A DNA stretch of 12,352 nt from an uncultured Mailhella sp. (GTDB taxonomy: Bacteria; Desulfobacterota; Desulfovibrionia; Desulfovibrionales; Desulfovibrionaceae), in contig CAJTSU010000108.1 of NCBI GenBank assembly GCA_910579055.1, positions 1 through 12,352 on the forward strand, written 5' to 3'. Under the pieces are notes generated by a model. It searched no databases. It saw nothing but the letters and a program-made list of their open reading frames with translations, and had not been told where the DNA came from. The position numbers and the translations under genes are program-made. The number at the start of each line of letters is the position of its first letter. Within the stretch, counting starts at the first letter, position 1. Of this stretch, positions 1-7,812 are shown piece by piece.

Positions 1-12
1 GCAGTGTACCAG

Positions 13-37
13 TTTTGCTAAACATTGTTTAGTAAAA
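13..37. other. AT-rich palindrome downstream of the Sel1 gene
   Basis: CTAAAC (18-23) and GTTTAG (27-32) form a perfect 6-bp inverted repeat with a 3-nt centre. TTTT (13-16) and AAAA (34-37) extend it with one mismatch between. It lies about 30 bp beyond the Sel1 stop codon. It could be a weak terminator for that gene, but the stem is AT-rich, so an operator for a gene to the left of the window is equally possible. Confidence 0.4.
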
Positions 38-63
38 ATTTGGAAGATCAGTATGATAATTTG

Positions 64-735
64 TTATACGGAAAATTTGTTGACTTCGGCATACAGTTTC
101 GCGGCCGTTCCCTCGTCGGCGCCATCCTCATCGTCTTCCATGCGCTCCAGAATCTGGCGCGGCACACCGGTTCCCCGATAGAGTATATCGGCCAGCTTTT
201 TTTGGATAACCATATCTCCACTGTCGGCTTTTGCTTTCAGGATTTCAATCCATCGTTCATACCACTTGCGGGCAATGGTCACGCCCTGTTCTGGAGTGAT
301 ATCATCGGGGCAGTCATGGATATAAAGCTTCATCAGTGTTTTTGCCGAACCTGCCACTCCCTTGGCGGCCTTGTCAGCAAGTATGGTAATCCACTGCCTG
401 CGCCATGTCAGCCCCAGCGCTTTTTTCTGTTCTGCATCCATGCCGTCGGGCCAGTCGCAGCGATACAGATCCAACAGCGCGGCGGCTGCCTTTTCACTGC
501 CTTTACCCGCCGCTTTTTCGTACCAGTAGACAGCCTGCTGATGGTCGCGGTTGGTATGATAGCCCTGCGAATAATATCGCCCGAGCAGGTATTGCGCCTT
601 TACGTTGCCCCTTTCGGCCGCAGGCGTGACGGCGGCTACCGCCTGTCGTGCCTGCGCTTCATCCCCCTCGCCGGCACAGCACTTGATAAATTGCTTTATG
701 ATGTTGTAGTGCTTTGTTAATTTATTCACCGGCAT
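64..735 (-). CDS. Sel1-repeat (TPR-like) protein, cytoplasmic
   Basis: Predicted 223-residue helical protein. Residues about 40-91 fit a Sel1-like repeat: a small-residue helix with AERGNVKAQYLLGRYYSQGY, then a second helix with QAVYWYEKAAGKG. Two more degenerate alanine-rich helical pairs follow at about 115-140 and 155-188. Sel1 repeats are protein-interaction solenoids, and no enzymatic motif is visible. No signal peptide or membrane span is seen, so it is probably cytosolic, unlike many Sel1 proteins, which are exported. The start at 735 is chosen because GGAGA lies 8 nt upstream. The longer open frame, up to 876, begins inside a dispersed repeat and codes an arginine-rich stretch unlike the rest. 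An acidic patch (EDDEDGADEG) lies near the C-terminus. The gene appears monocistronic. Its partner cannot be inferred from the neighbours. Confidence 0.8.
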   Translation of the reverse strand: MPVNKLTKHYNIIKQFIKCCAGEGDEAQARQAVAAVTPAAERGNVKAQYLLGRYYSQGYHTNRDHQQAVYWYEKAAGKGSEKAAAALLDLYRCDWPDGMDAEQKKALGLTWRRQWITILADKAAKGVAGSAKTLMKLYIHDCPDDITPEQGVTIARKWYERWIEILKAKADSGDMVIQKKLADILYRGTGVPRQILERMEDDEDGADEGTAAKLYAEVNKFSV

Positions 736-1193
736 AGTATTTATCTCCATTTCTTGAGTTATTTCAGGCCGCTTTTTGAACGGAAGGCACGAAAACCAGT
801 CGCTGCGTTGCTGTGTGTTTCCCCAAGCCGTTTTGTGGCCTGAGCGGCGCAAACGCCGCGAAGCGGGGCTTGTCATCAGTCTGTGGCGCGAAGCGCCTTA
901 CGGATGAAGAGAGTAGAGATAAGCCGCGATCTGCCCGCAATGTTCAGGGCAGGTGACAACGCCGGCAGGCTCAGGATAATTGCTCATGGGCAAATTCGCC
1001 ATTTATCCAGAGGGTCGCTTCGATTCCGATGAAGCGGGTTATCAAACGCAGAAGCACGAACCGAGGTGCCAGTCCCGGTCGAATGTCCAGGAGGCCGCGG
1101 GAAATCTGAATGCACGAATGGAGTAGGTAGCCCGCGTCAGAAGGTCAGAACCGCTATAAGCGATGCCCAGGGATGGTTTAAGAACAGTGGTTA
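736..1193. other. Gene-poor intergenic region, possibly decayed element
   Basis: About 460 bp without a convincing gene. It holds the 5' region of the Sel1 gene, a copy of the dispersed repeat (845-883) and a small hairpin of GGCGC/GCGCC at 885-897. There is one short plus-strand reading frame (986-1126, 46 codons, beginning MGKFAIYPEGRFDSDEAGY) whose only Shine-Dalgarno candidate is a weak AGGA about 10 nt upstream. I do not recognise this peptide. Its hydrophilic make-up and the lack of downstream coding suggest a gene remnant or chance rather than an active gene. Confidence 0.5.
845..883 (+). repeat. Dispersed repeat module 1, copy A
   Basis: It reads CGGCGCAAACGCCGC, then GAAGCGG, then CTTGTCATCAGT. 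A very similar sequence is at 11630-11667, and a shorter inverted copy is at 9653-9680. The 5' half forms a perfect hairpin, GCGGCG (844-849) with CGCCGC (854-859) and loop CAAA. It sits upstream of the Sel1 gene in non-coding DNA. Confidence 0.75.
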
Positions 1194-1230
1194 CAAATAT
1201 CCCCGGAGCTGAACGCTCCGGGGATATTTG
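1194..1230 (-). terminator. Intrinsic terminator of the outer-membrane channel gene
   Basis: A perfect 16-bp stem (1194-1209 with 1215-1230) encloses a 5-nt loop and starts 17 nt past the channel gene stop. The GC core CCCCGGAGC is flanked by an A/T part, so on the minus strand the stem ends in GATATTTG, a short U-rich tract. No gene converges from the left within several hundred bases, so its main job is probably to end the efflux transcript. Confidence 0.85.
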
Positions 1231-1247
1231 CCTTTGACGGGAGGTTG

Positions 1248-2768
1248 CTATGACCTGGGCGTGGCGCCTTTGATCGGAACCGCCGGTTGGCCGTTGTCTT
1301 GCCATCCGCCTCCGAGCGCCATGCACACGTTGATGATGGAGGTAAGATGGGCCGCGCGGGTGCCGGCGAGCTGGATTTCCGCGTCAAACAGAGAGCGTTC
1401 GGCGTCCAGAACATCCAGGTACGAGGCATAGCCGTTGTCGTAACGCAGACGGGCCAGTTCCGTGGCCTTGCGCAGGCTGTTTACGGAGTCACTCAGGGTT
1501 TTTACCACGAGTACGGTGCGATCCTGAATGGTCAGAGCGTTGCGTACCTCCTGGAAGGCTTGTTGAACGGCCAGCACATAGGAGGCCGCCGCTTCGCGCT
1601 GGGCGGCCTCGCTGGCCTTCACGTTGTTGGAGATACGCCCGAAGGTGAGAATGGGCAGATTGATGCCGCCGCCTATGCTCCAGATGTTTGTGGCGCTCTC
1701 AAACAGATGGTCGAGTTCGCTGCTCTGGGTGCCGAGCTGGCCGGTCAGAGAGATGGACGGGAACCATTCCGCCCTGGCCGCGCCGATTTTGAAGTTGGCC
1801 GCCTTGAGGTTGGCTTCCGCCGCGATGAGGTCGGGGCGGCGTTCCAGAAGATCGGAGGGCATGCCCACGGGCAGCTGCGGGGCGCTGGGCATGGCTTCCA
1901 ATTCGAGGCCGCGTTTGGGCGAGGCTTCAAAAATATCACGCGGAGAGCGGCCGGTCAGCACCATGAGCGCGCTTTCCGCCGTGGCCACCTGATACTGCGC
2001 GGTGTACAGGCTGGCCCGCACACTGTCAACTTCCGTCTTGGCGCGCAAAAAGTCCAGCTCGCTGATCAGGCCTTCGTCGTAACGGGCGCGGTAGATTTTC
2101 AGCGCTTCCTCGCGGGAGGCCAGAGTGCGTTTGGCAATGCTGAGCTGGGCGTCATAACTGCGCAGGCTGATGTAGGCCGAGGCGGTTTGCCCAGCCAGGC
2201 TGAGCACCACGCCGCGCTGCCCCGCTTCAGAAGCCAGCAGCTGTTCGCGTGCAGCCGCGGTGGAGTTGCGCACCTTGCCCCACAAGTCCATTTCCCATAC
2301 GGCCTGAAGGCCGAGAGAGAACTGGTTGTTGACGCGCCCCGGCGCGTCCATGGGAAAGCCCTGCATGCCGAACAGTTTGCTGATGGCCGTGCCCGCCGCG
2401 ATGTCGCCTTCCGTGGCTTCGGCGCGCCCGGCACTGCCGGAACCGGCGAGTGTGGGGAAGAACTCGGACCTGGCCAGCCCCAGATAGGCTCTGGCCTGAT
2501 CCACACGGGCAATGGCCGCCGCGAGGTTCTGGTTGTGCAGCAGGGTTTCTTCCACCAGTTTATCCAGCACAGGGTCATTGAAGCGCTTCCACCACTGAAC
2601 TTCAAGGCTCTTTGTGGCCATGGGCAGATTATAGGGTGCTTTGCTCCAGGTGTCCGGGATGTCCATTTCCGGGCGGTTGTAATCCGGGGCAAAGGAGCAG
2701 CCGGACAACGCCATGCCCGAAAGCAGGCAGAGGGCCGCGCCCGCGCGCCGGAAAGCGGTTCCAGTCAT
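1248..2768 (-). CDS. RND efflux outer-membrane channel lipoprotein, OprM/NodT (TolC) family
   Basis: Predicted 506-residue outer-membrane factor, within the usual length for NodT/OprM proteins. It forms the trimeric exit duct that docks onto the adaptor and RND pump. The N-terminus is a lipoprotein signal with lipobox LSGC (Cys24), followed by SFAPDYNRP, typical of this family. Two OEP repeats follow, about 60-270 and about 300-490. Family landmarks are WWKRFNDPVLDKLV (59-72), the ERRPDLIAAEANLKAAN segment (309-325), LPILTFGR (371-378), YLDVLDAERSL (450-460) and ALGGGW (484-489). The start at 2768 has GGGAGA 7 nt upstream and gives the signal peptide directly. An upstream extension to 2894 would only translate repeat DNA. 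It is the last gene of the efflux locus but is separated from the RND gene by a terminator and a repeat. Confidence 0.95.
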   Translation of the reverse strand: MTGTAFRRAGAALCLLSGMALSGCSFAPDYNRPEMDIPDTWSKAPYNLPMATKSLEVQWWKRFNDPVLDKLVEETLLHNQNLAAAIARVDQARAYLGLARSEFFPTLAGSGSAGRAEATEGDIAAGTAISKLFGMQGFPMDAPGRVNNQFSLGLQAVWEMDLWGKVRNSTAAAREQLLASEAGQRGVVLSLAGQTASAYISLRSYDAQLSIAKRTLASREEALKIYRARYDEGLISELDFLRAKTEVDSVRASLYTAQYQVATAESALMVLTGRSPRDIFEASPKRGLELEAMPSAPQLPVGMPSDLLERRPDLIAAEANLKAANFKIGAARAEWFPSISLTGQLGTQSSELDHLFESATNIWSIGGGINLPILTFGRISNNVKASEAAQREAAASYVLAVQQAFQEVRNALTIQDRTVLVVKTLSDSVNSLRKATELARLRYDNGYASYLDVLDAERSLFDAEIQLAGTRAAHLTSIINVCMALGGGWQDNGQPAVPIKGATPRS

Positions 2769-2782
2769 ATCAGTTCTCCCTC

Positions 2783-2886
2783 TCAGAGCATGTTGTGATT
2801 GAAAGTGTCTTCCGGCCGGAACCCCATGTTCCGGCACACAGGTTTCACGCCCGCGCCGGAGCCTCGCTCCACTCGGCTCCGGGAGC
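2783..2886 (-). repeat. Dispersed repeat module 2, copy between RND and channel genes
   Basis: Read on the minus strand, this matches the plus strand at about 11538-11628 with roughly three quarters identity by eye. Shared blocks are GGAGC..GCTCCGG, GGCGTGAAACCTGTG, GGAACAT/AGAACAT, ACTTTCAATC and a closing CTCTG. It fills most of the gap upstream of the channel gene, and its minus-strand end lies only about 15 nt before the start codon. The flank 2887-2950 contains more copies of an AGAGCAT / ATGCTCT motif in both orientations. Confidence 0.75.
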
Positions 2887-2953
2887 ATGTTCAAAGCGAA
2901 ATGCTCTGGAGCGCGTTGCGTGTGAAATATGGCATCCGGTTAGAGCATTTCCG

Positions 2954-2997
2954 AAAAAATGACAATCCGGGGGCGGGGCAAATCTGCCGCCCCCGGA
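2954..2997 (-). terminator. Intrinsic terminator between RND and channel genes
   Basis: A perfect 11-bp GC-rich stem (2966-2976 with 2987-2997, TCCGGGGGCGG and its complement) has a 10-nt loop. On the minus strand it is followed by ATTGTCA and six T residues (2959-2954). It begins 12 nt after the RND stop codon. This is a classical Rho-independent signal and should limit read-through from the adaptor-RND transcript into the channel gene. Confidence 0.85.
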
Positions 2998-3008
2998 GGG
3001 AAGCTGTG

Positions 3009-6000
3009 CTATTCGGCCTGGGGGTTGTTTTTTTTGCGGTTGTCCATCTTTTCTGCGGCGGACATGATGACCTTGTAGAAGAAGGGCACGATGAGCGGCG
3101 CAAGCGTGGAAGCCGCCAACATGCCGAATACCACGCTGATGCCGATGGCACGGCGGCTTGAGGCCCCCGCGCCCGTGCTGATGGCCAGCGGTACGCAGCC
3201 CAGGATAAATGCCAGCGAGGTCATGATGATGGGCCGGAAACGCAGTTTCGCGGCCTGCACGGCGGATTCCACAATGCTCATGCCCTGCTTGTGCTGATCC
3301 GCCGCGAATTCCACGATCAGAATGGCGTTTTTACAGGCCAGACCAAGCAGGGTGAAGAAAGCCACCTGGGTGTACACGTCGTTGTTCTGCCCGGTCAGCC
3401 AGTTGCCGGCAATGGCGCCGAACACGGCAAAGGGTACTGCGGTGAGTACGGCCAGCGGCAGAGTCCAGCGTTCATACTGCGCGGCAAGGATGAGGAAGAC
3501 CATAAGCAGGGCCAGGCCAAGCACGGTAAAGTCCGTGCCGCCGGTGGCGACTTCCTGATAACTGGAGCCGGACCACGCCAGGGAGTAGCCCTGCGGCAGA
3601 ACCTGATCGCACACTTCCTGCATGGCCTGGAGGGCCTGGCCGGAACTGTAGCCCGAAGCGGGGTTGCCGGTCACCTTTGCTGCCAGCAGACCGTTGAAGT
3701 GGGTGACAAGCTGCGGACCGCTGTCATTATGGATAGTGACCAGCGACACCAGGGGGATGTTGTTGCCGTCACGGCTCTGAACATAGATACCGCCCATTTC
3801 ATCGGGCAGGGAACGGTAGGGCGCGTCCGCCTGCATGTACACGCGGAAGGTACGGCCGTTCATGTTGAAGTCGTTGATGTAGGATGCGCCGAGCGTGGCG
3901 GCCATGGTGTTGAACACGTCGGCCACGTTGACGTTGAGCATGCGAGCCTTTTCCCGGTCAAGGTCGACATAGAGCCGCGGGGAGTTCACACTGTATGTGC
4001 TGCTCACGCCGGAGAGTTCGGGCCGTTTGGCCGCCTCGGCAGTAACGGCGCGGACAATGTCGGACAGTTGCTTGGGGTTGTCCTCGTTGGACATGATCAT
4101 GGCCTCAAAACCGCCGGTATTGCTCAGGCCCATGATGGGCGGCGGGTTGAAGGGCAGAATCATGCCTTTGGTTTCAGCCATGCCGATGCCGTATATCCTG
4201 CCCACGGTATCCTGTACGCTGATCCCCATTTTTTCACGTTCGGCCCAATCCTTGAGGGTGACGAACATGACGCCGGAGTTGGTGTTCAGCGCGCCGTTCA
4301 TCATGTCGAAGCCGGACACGGAGAGCAGGTTCTCCACTTCGGGCAGTTCCTGCACCTTTGCCGCGACGCTGTCCATAACCTCAATGGTCTGGGGCAGGGC
4401 CGTGCCGTCCGGCATCATGCCCATGACCAGAACGGAGCCCTGGTCTTCTTCAGGCACCAGAGCTGTGGGCACGCGGCCGAAGAGCTCCCAGGTACCCCCG
4501 CATACGGCGGCGACAAGCAGCGTGGTCATGACGCCATGCCGGATGAAATACCGCACACCGAGAGAAAAGCGCTTGGTTATGCGGTCAAAGAAGCGGTTAA
4601 ACCAGCGGAAGAAGCGCGCGGGTTCCTTGTGCGACTTTTTGATCAGCAGGACGCAGAGCGCGGGCGTGAGCGTCAGGGCTACAATGCCCGACAAGGTAAC
4701 GGAAATGGCGATGGTAATGGCGAACTGCCGGTACATCACGCCCGCCAGACCGCCCATGAAGCCCACGGGAATGAACACGGCGCACAGCACCAGCACAATG
4801 GCCACGACCGCGCCGGTCACTTCATGCATGGCCTTGGCCGTGGCCTGCCGTGGCGTGAGATCTTCGGTTTCCAGTATTCGGGCCATGTTTTCCATGACCA
4901 CGATGGCGTCGTCGACCACGATGCCGATGGCCAGCACCAGGGCAAAGAGCGTCAGAGTATTGATGGAGAAGCCCAGCGCATAGATGCCCGCGAAGGTGCC
5001 GATCAGGGAAATGGGCACGGCGATGCAGGGAATGAGCGTGGCTTCCCATTTCTGCAGGAAGAGATACACCACGATGAACACCAGGAACATGGCTTCTATC
5101 AGGGTCTGGATCACTTCCTCAATGGAGATCTTCACGAAAGTCGTGGTGTTGTAGGGAATGGAGTATTCAATGCCGGTGGGGAAGACTTTGGAAACTTCCT
5201 CAAAGTAGGCTTCCACACGCTGCGCCGTATCCAGCGCGTTGGCCCCGGTGCCGAGGTAAACCGCAATGGGCACGGAAAGGTTGCCGTCTGTACGGCCCTG
5301 GGCGCTGTAATCCTTTGCGCCCAATTCCACGCGGGCGACATCCTTGAGGCGCAGTACCCCGCCGTCAGGCGTGGTGCGCAGGATGATATTGCCGAATTCT
5401 TCCGGCGTGCTCAGGCGGCCGAGGCCGCTGACCTGCCAGGTCATTTGGATTTCGTTTGAACTGGGCATGGCACCCACGGAACCGAAGGAATACTGGTTGT
5501 TCTGATCCTTTACGGCCTGGGCGATCTCCGCCGTGGTCAGACCGAGCTGGGCCATGCGCTGGGGGTTCAGCCAGATGCGAATGGCGTAGTCCTTGGAACC
5601 CATGATTTCCGCGTTGCCTACGCCCGGAATACGCTTCAGGCCGTCCATGATATAGAACAGCGCGTAGTTGCTGAGGTAGGTGTCGTCGTAAACGCCCCCC
5701 TGTGAAATGAGAGACGCCACCAGCAGGAAGGAGGAAGACTGCTTTTTCACCGTCACGCCATACTGGCGCACGATGTCCGGCAGCATGGCCTGGGCCGCCT
5801 GTACGCGGTTGTTCACGTTGACGGTGGCCATGTCCGGGTCGGTACCGATTTCAAAGTACACGGTCATCGACATGGTGCCGCTGGTGGAACACACCGTGTT
5901 CATGTAAATCATGTTGTCCACGCCGTTCATCTGGTCTTCGATGGGCTGGGCAACACTTTGGGCAATGGTTTCAGGGGTTGCGCCGGGATACATCGCGGCA

Positions 6001-6179
6001 ACCTGCACGGAAGGCGGGGTCAGTTCGGGATACTGGGAAACAGGCAGTTTTCCGATAGCCAGAATGCCGAGCAGGACTATGAAGATGGAAATAACCGCGG
6101 AGAATACGGGCCGCTTCAGAAAGAAGCCTTCCTGAATGGGGGCCTGAGCCAGCGGGGATGTATTTGGATTCCGGGACAT
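3009..6179 (-). CDS. RND multidrug efflux transporter, HAE-1 (AcrB/MexB) family
   Basis: Predicted 1056-residue inner-membrane proton/drug antiporter, full length for the HAE-1 family. By homology it takes amphiphilic compounds from the periplasm and outer leaflet and passes them to the channel. TM1 is at about 26-45, and the first periplasmic loop begins LPVSQYPELTPPSV. A TM cluster (about 355-515) contains GIVVDDAIVVMEN, with the proton-relay aspartates D423 and D424 (counterparts of AcrB D407/D408). The second periplasmic loop is about 570-880. The second TM cluster (about 885-1040) carries LACKNAILIVEF, with K950 (counterpart of AcrB K940). All relay residues are present, so it should be active. 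The gene starts 3 nt after the adaptor stop, and the Shine-Dalgarno-like GGCGGAA lies inside the adaptor's last codons, which implies translational coupling. The final residues PQAE repeat those of the adaptor. Substrate range cannot be read from sequence. Confidence 0.97.
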   Translation of the reverse strand: MSRNPNTSPLAQAPIQEGFFLKRPVFSAVISIFIVLLGILAIGKLPVSQYPELTPPSVQVAAMYPGATPETIAQSVAQPIEDQMNGVDNMIYMNTVCSTSGTMSMTVYFEIGTDPDMATVNVNNRVQAAQAMLPDIVRQYGVTVKKQSSSFLLVASLISQGGVYDDTYLSNYALFYIMDGLKRIPGVGNAEIMGSKDYAIRIWLNPQRMAQLGLTTAEIAQAVKDQNNQYSFGSVGAMPSSNEIQMTWQVSGLGRLSTPEEFGNIILRTTPDGGVLRLKDVARVELGAKDYSAQGRTDGNLSVPIAVYLGTGANALDTAQRVEAYFEEVSKVFPTGIEYSIPYNTTTFVKISIEEVIQTLIEAMFLVFIVVYLFLQKWEATLIPCIAVPISLIGTFAGIYALGFSINTLTLFALVLAIGIVVDDAIVVMENMARILETEDLTPRQATAKAMHEVTGAVVAIVLVLCAVFIPVGFMGGLAGVMYRQFAITIAISVTLSGIVALTLTPALCVLLIKKSHKEPARFFRWFNRFFDRITKRFSLGVRYFIRHGVMTTLLVAAVCGGTWELFGRVPTALVPEEDQGSVLVMGMMPDGTALPQTIEVMDSVAAKVQELPEVENLLSVSGFDMMNGALNTNSGVMFVTLKDWAEREKMGISVQDTVGRIYGIGMAETKGMILPFNPPPIMGLSNTGGFEAMIMSNEDNPKQLSDIVRAVTAEAAKRPELSGVSSTYSVNSPRLYVDLDREKARMLNVNVADVFNTMAATLGASYINDFNMNGRTFRVYMQADAPYRSLPDEMGGIYVQSRDGNNIPLVSLVTIHNDSGPQLVTHFNGLLAAKVTGNPASGYSSGQALQAMQEVCDQVLPQGYSLAWSGSSYQEVATGGTDFTVLGLALLMVFLILAAQYERWTLPLAVLTAVPFAVFGAIAGNWLTGQNNDVYTQVAFFTLLGLACKNAILIVEFAADQHKQGMSIVESAVQAAKLRFRPIIMTSLAFILGCVPLAISTGAGASSRRAIGISVVFGMLAASTLAPLIVPFFYKVIMSAAEKMDNRKKNNPQAE

Positions 6180-6182
6180 GTG

Positions 6183-7460
6183 CTATTCCGCCTGGGGCTT
6201 GCCGTTTGCGGCGTTTTCATCCTCGGGGAGGACAGTAAGGGAGGTTTCGCTCTGCCCGCCTTCCGGCGTGGCGATGGAATCAGGGGTGGGCAGGGCGGTT
6301 TCCCGCGTGGGGCGTTGTACGGGCTTGCCCTGCACGGGCGCGCCGGGGCGCACCTTGTTGGTGCCGTCCACCACGACCACCGTACCGGGTTCAAGGCCGT
6401 CATCCACAATGAATTCGTTGCCGAAAATTTCTCCCAGTTTCACAGGGGCAAGTGTGGCCACGCCGTCCTTGCCCACGGTATAGACCATGGTGCCCTGGGC
6501 CGTGTTCATCACCGCGGTCTGGGGGATCATGATCACGTCCACCAGCATGGTGCCGCCGATGGTAACGGAAGCGTACTGGCCGGGCAGAAGCGTGCTTTCC
6601 GGGTTGGGGAACTGGGCGCGGGCGCGGACCACGGAAGTCTGCGGCTCCACCTGCGTGTCGACAAAGGTGACAAAGCCGGGATACGGATAGGTGCCGCCTT
6701 CCAGCATGGTCAGGCGCGCGGGCGTGCCTTCCGTGGACTGTTTGGCCTTGCCCTGGGCTTCCAGCCGCTTCATGCGCATCATGTCCGCGCTGGGGATGGC
6801 AAAGGTCGCGTGCATGGGGTCGGTCTGATTGATGGTGGTCAGGAGGCTGCCCTGAGCATCCAGCGTGATCAGATCGCCTTCGTCGCGCGCGGCCAGGCTG
6901 GTGTAGCCGGAGATGGGGGCCACCACATTCGTGTAATCCAGCTGGATCTGGGCTTCGTTTACCCGCGCCTGCGCCGACGCCACCTGCGCGTTGGCGCTGT
7001 CAAAGGCGGCCTTGGCGGTGTCGCGGTCTTTCTGGCTGACGGCGTTACGGGAGTAAAGCGGCTGAATGCGGTTCCATTCGCGCTGGGCGTTGGAGTATTC
7101 GGTTCGGGCCACGGTCAGTTGAGCCTTGGCCTGATCCAGCGCGGCCTGAGCCGAGGCCGGGTCGATTTCAAACAGGGTCTGCCCCTGATAGACGTAATCG
7201 CCTTCCTTAAAGAAACGGCGTTTCAGAATGCCGGAGGTCTGGGCCCGCACCTCGACCGAAAGGTAGCCGAGTGTCTGGCCCATGTACGTTGATTTAAGCG
7301 GCACGTTTTCCTTCTGGAGTTCCAGAGTTCCGACCAGAGGAGGCGGCATCTGCCGTGTCGCCTGCTTGTCCTTGTCATCAAAGCAGGCCGTGAGGCTGAA
7401 CGCCACGGTTACGAGCAGGGCGGCGAAGGCACCGCGGGAAAGTGTGGCATGAGAGCGCAT
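6183..7460 (-). CDS. Periplasmic adaptor lipoprotein of RND pump (AcrA/MexA-like membrane fusion protein)
   Basis: Predicted 425-residue membrane-fusion protein that links the RND pump to the outer-membrane channel. A lipoprotein signal ends in lipobox LTAC (Cys26), so it is anchored in the inner membrane. The split lipoyl domain is at about 68-100 (VRAQTSGILKRRFFKEGDYV) and 172-212 (LDYTNVVAPISGYTS). Between them lies an alpha-helical coiled-coil hairpin (about 101-170) rich in Ala, Gln and Asp. The beta-barrel and membrane-proximal domains follow (about 213-370, with LLPGQYASVTI at 291-301). The last about 50 residues are a Pro/Thr/Glu-rich tail. Start 7460 is supported by AAGGAG 6 nt upstream. 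The open frame extends upstream without family similarity. It is the first gene of the adaptor-RND pair and follows the TetR gene on the same strand with a gap of about 217 bp. Confidence 0.96.
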   Translation of the reverse strand: MRSHATLSRGAFAALLVTVAFSLTACFDDKDKQATRQMPPPLVGTLELQKENVPLKSTYMGQTLGYLSVEVRAQTSGILKRRFFKEGDYVYQGQTLFEIDPASAQAALDQAKAQLTVARTEYSNAQREWNRIQPLYSRNAVSQKDRDTAKAAFDSANAQVASAQARVNEAQIQLDYTNVVAPISGYTSLAARDEGDLITLDAQGSLLTTINQTDPMHATFAIPSADMMRMKRLEAQGKAKQSTEGTPARLTMLEGGTYPYPGFVTFVDTQVEPQTSVVRARAQFPNPESTLLPGQYASVTIGGTMLVDVIMIPQTAVMNTAQGTMVYTVGKDGVATLAPVKLGEIFGNEFIVDDGLEPGTVVVVDGTNKVRPGAPVQGKPVQRPTRETALPTPDSIATPEGGQSETSLTVLPEDENAANGKPQAE

Positions 7461-7535
7461 GAACGACTCCTTGAGCTGAAGGGGCAAAGCCCGTAGTGGC
7501 GCGTGAACGGGATATTCCGGACGGCCTGGTGCGTA

Positions 7536-7564
7536 TGGACAGGCGCGCATGTTGCGGCCATAAT
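7536..7564 (+). promoter_or_regulatory. Predicted sigma70 promoter of the small membrane-protein gene
   Basis: TGGACA (7536-7541) and CATAAT (7559-7564) each differ from consensus at one position and are separated by the ideal 17 bp. Transcription would start near 7571 and read into the gene at 7639. The putative regulator half-site GTTTCAAAAC overlaps the start point. I could not find an equally good promoter on the minus strand for the adaptor gene in the same 178-bp gap. Confidence 0.55.
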
Positions 7565-7566
7565 GG

Positions 7567-7576
7567 GTTTCAAAAC
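7567..7576. promoter_or_regulatory. Candidate TetR half-site between adaptor and small gene
   Basis: GTTTCAAAAC matches 9 of 10 bases of one arm (GTATCAAAAC) of the large palindrome ahead of the TetR gene and is itself nearly palindromic. It lies in the adaptor/small-gene intergenic region at the predicted start point of the plus-strand promoter. The partner arm is not conserved here, so this is a suggestion only. Confidence 0.35.
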
Positions 7577-7638
7577 ATATCGGTTCCCTTAGCATGGGCG
7601 TGGTGAGCCGTCCATGAGATGAGGGATGGGAGAGAGGA

Positions 7639-7812
7639 ATGAGTCCTTTTATCGTACGCGGCATTCTCATCGGAGGGTCACTCGGCGTTTTTGCCGCGCT
7701 GTTCGGCGTGGTGGACAATATGCCCCGGGCCTTCGGTCTTGGGATGATCGGGGGTGTTTTCGCCGGGCTTACTCTGGCCCGGCTGCGCAAGGGCAAAGCG
7801 CCGCTTGACTGA
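7639..7812 (+). CDS. Small glycine-rich membrane protein, predicted two-span hairpin
   Basis: A 57-codon gene that begins MSPFIVRGILIGGSLG and ends RLRKGKAPLD. Two hydrophobic stretches (about 8-25 and 31-47) are joined by DNMPR. Both contain glycine-zipper spacing (GGSLG; GLGMIGG), and basic residues at both ends predict both termini in the cytoplasm. GGGAG lies 6 nt before ATG, and a good sigma70-like promoter lies 75 bp upstream. I do not recognise the family. It diverges from the efflux adaptor gene and overlaps the 3' end of the TetR frame antisense by 135 bp. The coherent hydrophobic pattern argues that this strand is the selected one in the overlap. A role as an accessory subunit of the pump is imaginable, as small proteins are known to bind AcrB, but no similarity supports it. 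Confidence 0.65.
   Translation: MSPFIVRGILIGGSLGVFAALFGVVDNMPRAFGLGMIGGVFAGLTLARLRKGKAPLD

Noticed and set aside
736..876. 47-residue N-terminal extension of the Sel1 protein
   Set aside because: It begins inside a dispersed repeat and encodes an Arg-rich unrelated stretch; the start at 735 has GGAGA at suitable distance.
1287..2798. 503-codon open frame opposite the outer-membrane channel gene
   Set aside because: Antisense shadow of a gene with all OprM/NodT landmarks. The Arg/Gly/His-rich product has no recognisable domain.
3291..5459. 722-codon open frame on the plus strand opposite the RND gene
   Set aside because: It is the antisense of a clear RND transporter. The product is rich in Gly, His and Gln without any fold signature, as expected for a shadow frame in GC-rich DNA.
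5958..7292. 444-codon open frame opposite the adaptor gene
   Set aside because: It spans the adaptor/RND junction antisense, has His/Gly-rich composition and no plausible ribosome site.
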